Of a stretch of DNA of 64,000 nt, positions 58,480 to 64,000 are shown one piece after another (position 1 is the first letter of the stretch; every line of letters begins with the position of its first letter). This stretch comes from Delphinus delphis. Lineage: Eukaryota > Chordata > Mammalia > Artiodactyla > Delphinidae. Both the position numbers and the translations under genes were made by a program. The notes under the pieces are model-generated. The model saw only the letters and a program-made list of their open reading frames with translations, was not told the DNA's origin and did no database searches. The stretch spans positions 99,362,957-99,426,956 of the forward strand of contig NC_082689.1 in NCBI RefSeq assembly GCF_949987515.2. The letters run 5' to 3'.

Positions 58480-61400
58480 GATCACGGTGTATGATCATTT
58501 TAATATGCTGTTGGATTCTGTTTTTGCTAGTATTTTGTTAAGGATTTTTGCATCTATGTTCATCAGTGATATTGGCCTGTAGTTTTCTTTCTTTGTGACA
58601 TCTTTGTCTGGTTTTGGTATCAGGGTGATGGTGGCTTCATAGGATGAATTTGGGAGTGTTCCTCCCTCTGCTATATTTTGAAAGAGTTTGAGAAGGATAG
58701 GTGTTAGCTCTTCTCTAAATGTTTGATAGAAATCTCCTGTGGATCCATCTGGTCCTGAGCTTTTGTTTGTTGGAAGATTTTTAATCACAGTTTCAATTTC
58801 AGTGCTTGTGATTGGTCTGTTCATATTTTCTATTTCTTCCTGGTTCAGTCTCAGAAGGTTCTGCTTTTCTAAGTATTGTCCATTTCTTCCAGGTTGTCCA
58901 TTTTATTGGCATAGAGTTGCTTGTAGTAATCTCTCATGATCCTTTGTATTTCTGCAGTGTAAGTTGTTACTTCTTTTTCATTTCTAATTCTGTTGATTTG
59001 AGTCTTCTCCCTTTTTTTCTTGCTGAGTCTGGCTAATGGTTTATCAGTTTTGTTTATCTTCTCAAAGAACCTGCTTTTAGTTTTATTGATCTTTGCTATC
59101 GTTTCCTTCATTTCTTTTTCATTTATTTCTGATTTGATCTTTATGATTTCTTTTCTTCTGTTAACTTTGGTTTATTTTTGTTTTTCTTTCTCTATTTGTT
59201 TTAGGTGTAAGGTTAGGTTGTGTATTTGAGATGTTTCTTTTTTCTTGAAGTAGGATTTTATTGTTATAAACTTCCCTCTTAGAACTGCTTTTGCTGCATC
59301 CCATAGGTTTTGGGCTGTCTGGTTTTCATTGTCATTTGTCTCTAGGTACTTTGTGATTTCCTCTTAGATTTCTTCAATGATCTCTTGATTATTCAGTAGT
59401 GCATTTTTTCGCCTCCATGTGTTTGTATTTTTTACAGATTTTTTTCTTGTAATTGATATCTAGTCTCACAGCGTTATGGTCAGAAAAGATATTTGATACG
59501 ATTTCAGTTTTCTTAAATTTACCAAGGCTTGATTTGTGACGCAAGATATGATCTATCCCGGAGAATGTTCCATGAGCACTTGAGAAGAAAGTGTATTCTG
59601 TTGTTTTGGATGGAATATACTCTAAATATCAATTAAGTCCCTATTGTTTAATGTGTCATTTAAAGCTTGTGTTTCCTATTTATTTTCATGTTGGATGATC
59701 TGTCCATTGGTGAAAGTGGGGTGTTAAAGTCCCCTACTCTGATTGTGTTACTGTCGATTTCCCCGTTTATGGCTGTTAGCATTTGCCTTATGTATTGGTG
59801 CTCGTATGTTAGGTGCATAAATATTTACAATTGTTGTTTCTTCTTCTTGGACTGATCGTTTGATCATTATGTAGTGTCCTTCCTTGTGTCTTGTAATAGT
59901 CTTTAAAGTCTATTTTGTCTGATATGAGAATTGCTACTCGAGCTTTCTTTTGATTTCCATTTGCGTGGAATATCTTTTTCCATCTCCTCACTTTCAGTCT
60001 GTATGTGTCTGTAGGTCTGAAGTGGGTCTCTTGTACCCAGCATATATACGGATCTTGTTTTTGAATCCATTCATCCAGTCTTTGTCTTTTTGTTGGAGCA
60101 TTTAATCCATTTACATTTATGGTAGTTGTCAATGTGTATGTTCCTATTACCATTTTCTCAATTGTTTTGGGTTTGTTATTGTAGGTCTTTTCCTCCTCTT
60201 TTGCTTCCTGCCTAGAGAAGTTCCTTTAGCATTTGTTGTAAAGTTTGTTGGGTTGTGCTAAATTCTCTTAGCTTTTGCTTGTCTTTAAAGGTTTTAATTT
60301 CTCTGTGGAATCTGAATGAGATCCTTGCTGGGTATAGTAAGTAATCTTGGTTGTACATTTTTCCCTTTCATCACTTTAAAATATGTCCTGCCATTGCCTT
60401 CTGGCTTGCAGAGTTTCTGCTGAAAGATCAGCTGTTAATCTTATGGGTATTCCCCTGTATGTTATTTGTTGTTTTTCCCTTGCTGCTTTTAATATTTTTC
60501 CTTTGTATTTAATTTTTGATAGTTTGATTAATATGTGTCTTAGTGTGTTTCTCCTTGGATTTATCCTGTATGCGACTCTCTGTGCTTCCTGGACCTGATT
60601 GACTTTTCTTTGCCATATTAGGGACGTTTTCGACTATAATCTCTTCAAATATTTTCTCAGTCCCTTTTTTTTCTCTTCTTCTTCTGGGACCCCTATAATT
60701 TGTATGTTGGTAAATTTAATGTTGTCCCAGAGGTCTCTGATGCTGTCCTCAATTCTTTTCATTCTTTTTTCTTTATTCTGCTCTGCAGTAGTTATTTCCA
60801 CTGTTTTATCTTCCAGGTCACTTATTCATTCTTCTGCCTTAGTTATTCTGCTATTGATTCTTTCTAGATAATTTTAAATTTCATTTATTGTGTTGTTCTT
60901 CATTGTTTGTTTGCTCTTTAGTTCTTCTAGGTCCTTGTTAAACGTTTCTTATATTTTCTGCCTTCTATTTCCAAGATTTTGGATCATCTTTACTATCATT
61001 ATTCTCAATTCTTTTTCAGGTAGACTGCCTATTTCCTCTTCATTTGTTTGGTCTGGTGGGTTTTTACCTTGCTCCTTCCTCTTCTGTGTAGTTCTCTTCC
61101 TTCTCATTTTGTTGAACTTACTGTGTTTGGGGTCTACTCTTCACAGTCTGCAGGTTCGTAGTTCCCATTGTTTTTGGTGTCTGCACCCAGTGGGTAAGGT
61201 TGGTTCAGTGGGTTGTTTAGGCTTCCTTGTAGGGGGGGCTAGTGCCTGTGTTCTAGTGGATGAGACTGGATCTTGTCTTTCTGGTGGGCAGGACCACGCC
61301 TGGTGGTGTGTTTTGGGGTGTTTATGAACTTATTATGATTTTAGGCAGCCTCTGTGCTAATGGGTTTGGTTGTGTTCCTGTCTTGCTAGTTGTTTGGTAT

Positions 61401-61695
61401 GGGGTGTCCAGCACTGTAGCTTTCAGGTTCTTGAGTGGAGCTGGGTCTTAGCATTGAGTTGGAGATCTCTGGGAGCCCTCTCGCCATTTGATGTTACGTG
61501 TGGCAGGGAGGTGTGTGGTAGACCAATGTCCTGAACTCGGTTCTCCCACCTCAGGCCTGACACCTGGCTGGAGCACCAAGGCCCTGTCAGCCACATGGCT
61601 GCTAGTGTTGGTGGGTCTTCTACAGAGGCAGGTCATGGATGTGGCTCACTGTGGGGACAGGGTCGTTGGCGGCAGAGTTTCTGACCTTTCTATTA
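58480..61695 (-). mobile_element. L1, antisense, 3'-truncated (5' UTR, ORF1 region, half of ORF2)
   Basis: On the minus strand from 61695: 5' UTR (CTGACAGGGCCTTGGTGCTC, AAATCATAATAAGTTCATAA), a degenerate ORF1 region at about 60500-61100, then ORF2 beginning near 60153 with NVNGLNAPTKRQRLDEWIQK and QETHFRPTDTYRLKVRRW (endonuclease). Later ORF2 pieces lie at 59111-58869 and 58824-58495 ([31 protein letters not shown]). It stops in the reverse transcriptase before the catalytic YADD-type box. Frames are broken by stops and shifts. The usual 3' half, tail and right duplication are missing where the neighbouring L1 ends. Confidence 0.88.
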
Positions 61696-61844
61696 TTGCA
61701 GAAATTAAATGCTATTGAATTTTTTAGTTATATTGAACTATATGGGACTATCTATTTCAGTAATTTTAGTTTATAGATCCTGACTTTGCCTTTTAGGGCT
61801 ACAAATAATAACTTCCCTTAATGGAAAGCATTATATTATAGAAA

Positions 61845-62032
61845 AGCTGTTGTCAACGATGGTCCCGTGGCCACTAGCATGAGCCTCAGCCGGGAACTTG
61901 TTAGAAATGCATTTATCTGGTCCTGCCACAGAAATGCTGAGTGAAATATTCTGTGGGGTGGGGTTTAGTAATCCATGTATTAAGAAGTCCTCCAGGTGAT
62001 TCTGAAACTTGCTAATGTTTAAGAATCCCTAC
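61845..62032 (+). repeat. MER5A element
   Basis: GGGAACTTGTTAGAAATGCA, GGGGTGGGGTTTAGTAATCC and GTCCTCCAGGTGATTCTGAA match MER5A closely in order, from near its left end to its right end. Confidence 0.85.
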
Positions 62033-64000
62033 TTTATCTCTTTCATATCTCTTATGAAATAATGAGTGTTATCCTAGGATGATTTCTAGAATTGCTGTTA
62101 ACTCCCCCAAACAAGGTTTGGTTTAAATAAATAAAAACAAAATCTCTCCTATTTTTTAAACACTCTAAAAGAAGTCCACCAAATTCAGTTCAGGAGGCAG
62201 TGAGCTCATATTCTGATTGATCAAATAAAGGAATGTGAGAAAGAAAATAATTTTTTTTTTTGCAACTTAATGAAGGTAGCCTTTTTCTGATTGTTATTAG
62301 CCCCATAGAGCAAAAGGAACTATAGGGAAAAACAAAAGCAACATCAACAAGAACAAATATGGTGGTGAAAATTTTCTTTTTCTTTCCTTCTTTTTTGTAA
62401 ATTAGGATTTATCATTTCTTTTTGTTGCTTTAAGTTCAGAGAAAGCGTCTCCGAAGACCAATTCTAATTAAGATCATAAGTTACTACTGGAGGAGTTCTG
62501 AGATTGGATCTAACACATCCTTATTACTCTACAGATGAGGAAACTGAGTTTTAAGGTGGACCAGTTAGCCACCCACGTGGGATTTATGGTCAAATGCATC
62601 CATTACAGCAGATTCTGGACCCTAAAACAGTCTGTGGATTCCTGATTCTTCATGCTTTTTTGTCCATATCAGGCTGTCTTTCTCTTCTTGTTCTGGAACT
62701 ATTCTTGTTACCATGGAAGCTACAGAAATAGAGTAGCATGGTGCACACTCTCAGATTTGGAGCAGTTTATGGTTGTGAGTGTGGCCTGGCACGTCATGGT
62801 GCAAATGTAAAATTCCAAAAAGTAAATGTGTGGGCCATCCAAAGGACACAGAGTTCACCGGTCTGTTTATTTACTCATATGCTCCTTCACTCATTGATTT
62901 TTCTTTGCTCAACAATTTATTTAATAGGCATTTTCTTAGAACCTATATGTGCTCAATTCTGAATGGTAACTGGGGAATACTGGGTGGTCTATACAGTTGG
63001 ATGTTATTTCCATAAAGGTAAGGACTGGATTTTATACACATTATAAACCTGACCGTGATTATGCACTGTCTTACAAATGTTAAATTAATATTTATTTGAT
63101 GGATTATTGCAGAAAGGACAATCAAGAAGGATAGTTTATAGTGAGCACCCACTCCCCAGCTAAGAATGGAAAGGCAGGAAGAGCACTCATAACCCAGAGA
63201 AGAGAGAGTCAGTAGAGGCCTCAGGACTAGAAAGCAGTGTGGCTGAGGTGGGTTTGAACTGAGTAAGGGAATAAAGGAAGTGACTTCTAGACTGAAGAGC
63301 ATGGATACAAGCTTCCAGTTCGGAAGTACCAATGGAGCATTTGCGAGACATCAGTCTAACATTGTAACTTGGGCTCCTTGAATATCTTTGAACTACAGCA
63401 CCTAAAAATAATTACACATCTGGATTTTTTTTGAGATTAACAGAGAAGTGGCATGAAAATTTAAGGTAATAGGTGGTGGAAGTTTTCGAGTGGGAAGGGG
63501 ACTACTAAGATATTTGCCAAGGTTCCTCTTTGCCAGACACTTGGCTTTCTGATTTTCATTGCTGTACACCGTATTTATCTGTAAAACAGTTATCAGCAAT
63601 CATTTACTGAGCAACTGTAATGAACAGGAAAGGATGTGCTTAGGGGAAGAAATAGGGCAAATGTAAAAACTGTTGACTAAATTAGCTTCCACGCTTCACC
63701 CCTCTGACAGTACCCATATCTGTTTGCAGATGATCTACTCTAATTAGATACGTATTGCTAGATTATGAATGACAAATTAAAATGTTCATGGGACCAGGCA
63801 GGTAAAAGAAGTGACTGAAGCAGATGTAGGTGCATATGCTGACACTGAAAAGCTGCAGAAGGTTTGCCTGTACAAAAAAGGCAGCTGCTATAGAGACCCA
63901 TAATGAAATGTCAGCCCCGCTGCCGTATATTCTGAGTTTTTCAAGAGAGGCTAGGCATATAGATTCTATTTAAAATCACTCAGTTTTAAAATATTGTCTC
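62033..64000. other. Mostly unique sequence; MIR piece; possible conserved non-coding DNA
   Basis: A MIR piece lies at 62515-62590 (TACAGATGAGGAAACTGAGT). The rest has no recognised repeat. Near the right end, a stretch from about 63650 contains TAATTAG (63741-63747), an E-box CAGCTG (63882-63887) and well-mixed sequence. Frames at 62738-63599 overlap each other on opposite strands and look like chance. Confidence 0.4.

Noticed and set aside
58480..61695. Twin-priming inversion as the explanation for the opposed L1s
   Set aside because: In twin priming the inverted 5' part lies upstream of the 3' part. Here the inverted piece lies beyond the poly(A) end, and the + element has its own 5' UTR.
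1..64000. tRNA genes suggested by A-box and B-box motifs
   Set aside because: All clear cases lie in CHR-type SINEs, which are tRNA-derived. None folds as a separate tRNA gene by eye.
1..64000. CRISPR arrays, bacterial operons or a novel defence system
   Set aside because: The window is mammalian nuclear DNA. Repeats are dispersed transposons, not regularly spaced arrays, and no prokaryotic gene organisation is present.

Overview
This looks like nuclear DNA from a cetacean (whale or dolphin). The best marker is a set of eleven copies of a tRNA-derived SINE of the CHR type (starting GGGCTTCCCTGGTGG, body with GGCCATGGCTCACGGGC, poly(A) tail), many with intact target-site duplications. Long and short variants occur. 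L1 3' ends of the cetartiodactyl type (GGACTTGAGGACACGGGG ... TATACTCCAATAAAG) are also present, and I recognised no BovB LINE or Bov-tA SINE. The window reads as intergenic or deep intronic DNA. I found no intact protein-coding gene, no structural RNA gene and no CRISPR array. The open frames are almost all translations of SINEs, L1 pieces or unique AT-rich sequence.

The one gene-derived feature is a full-length processed pseudogene of HAUS6, the augmin-complex subunit also called FAM29A. It runs from about 2746 to 10189 with no introns, a 5' UTR, a coding region with at least six stops and several frameshifts, a long 3' UTR, an AATAAA signal and a short poly(A) tract. A 14-bp direct repeat (AAAGAATCCTTCAG) brackets it at 2732-2745 and 10190-10203, so it is an L1-mediated retrocopy. 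Two later L1 fragments lie inside its 3' UTR. Older MIR and MER5A-like repeats there were probably part of the parental transcript.

Region by region: 1-2.7 kb holds old repeats and one SINE. 2.7-10.2 kb is the HAUS6 retrocopy. 10.2-13.4 kb has an LTR-like block and a MaLR end. 13.4-16 kb is a hAT-type element split by a rearranged L1. 17-19.6 kb holds SINE, L1 and MIR insertions. 19.6-31.6 kb is mostly unique sequence with few recognisable repeats. 31.6-37 kb holds a SINE, a MER2-like transposon, an old L1 with a SINE nested in it, and a solo LTR. 39-44.8 kb is an old antisense L1 containing a second, internally deleted L1 whose 5' UTR is a diverged tandem repeat of about 395 bp. 45.7-52 kb holds L1 pieces, four SINEs and a CR1/L3 reverse-transcriptase remnant. 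54-61.7 kb is a tail-to-tail pair of younger L1s. 62-64 kb is mostly unique sequence.

No set of genes here works together. The interest lies in the retrocopy, in nested-insertion chronology, in unusual L1 structures and in a few unique stretches that may be conserved non-coding DNA. I found no convincing undescribed biological system. Family names rest on recognition by eye, and no search or alignment was run.
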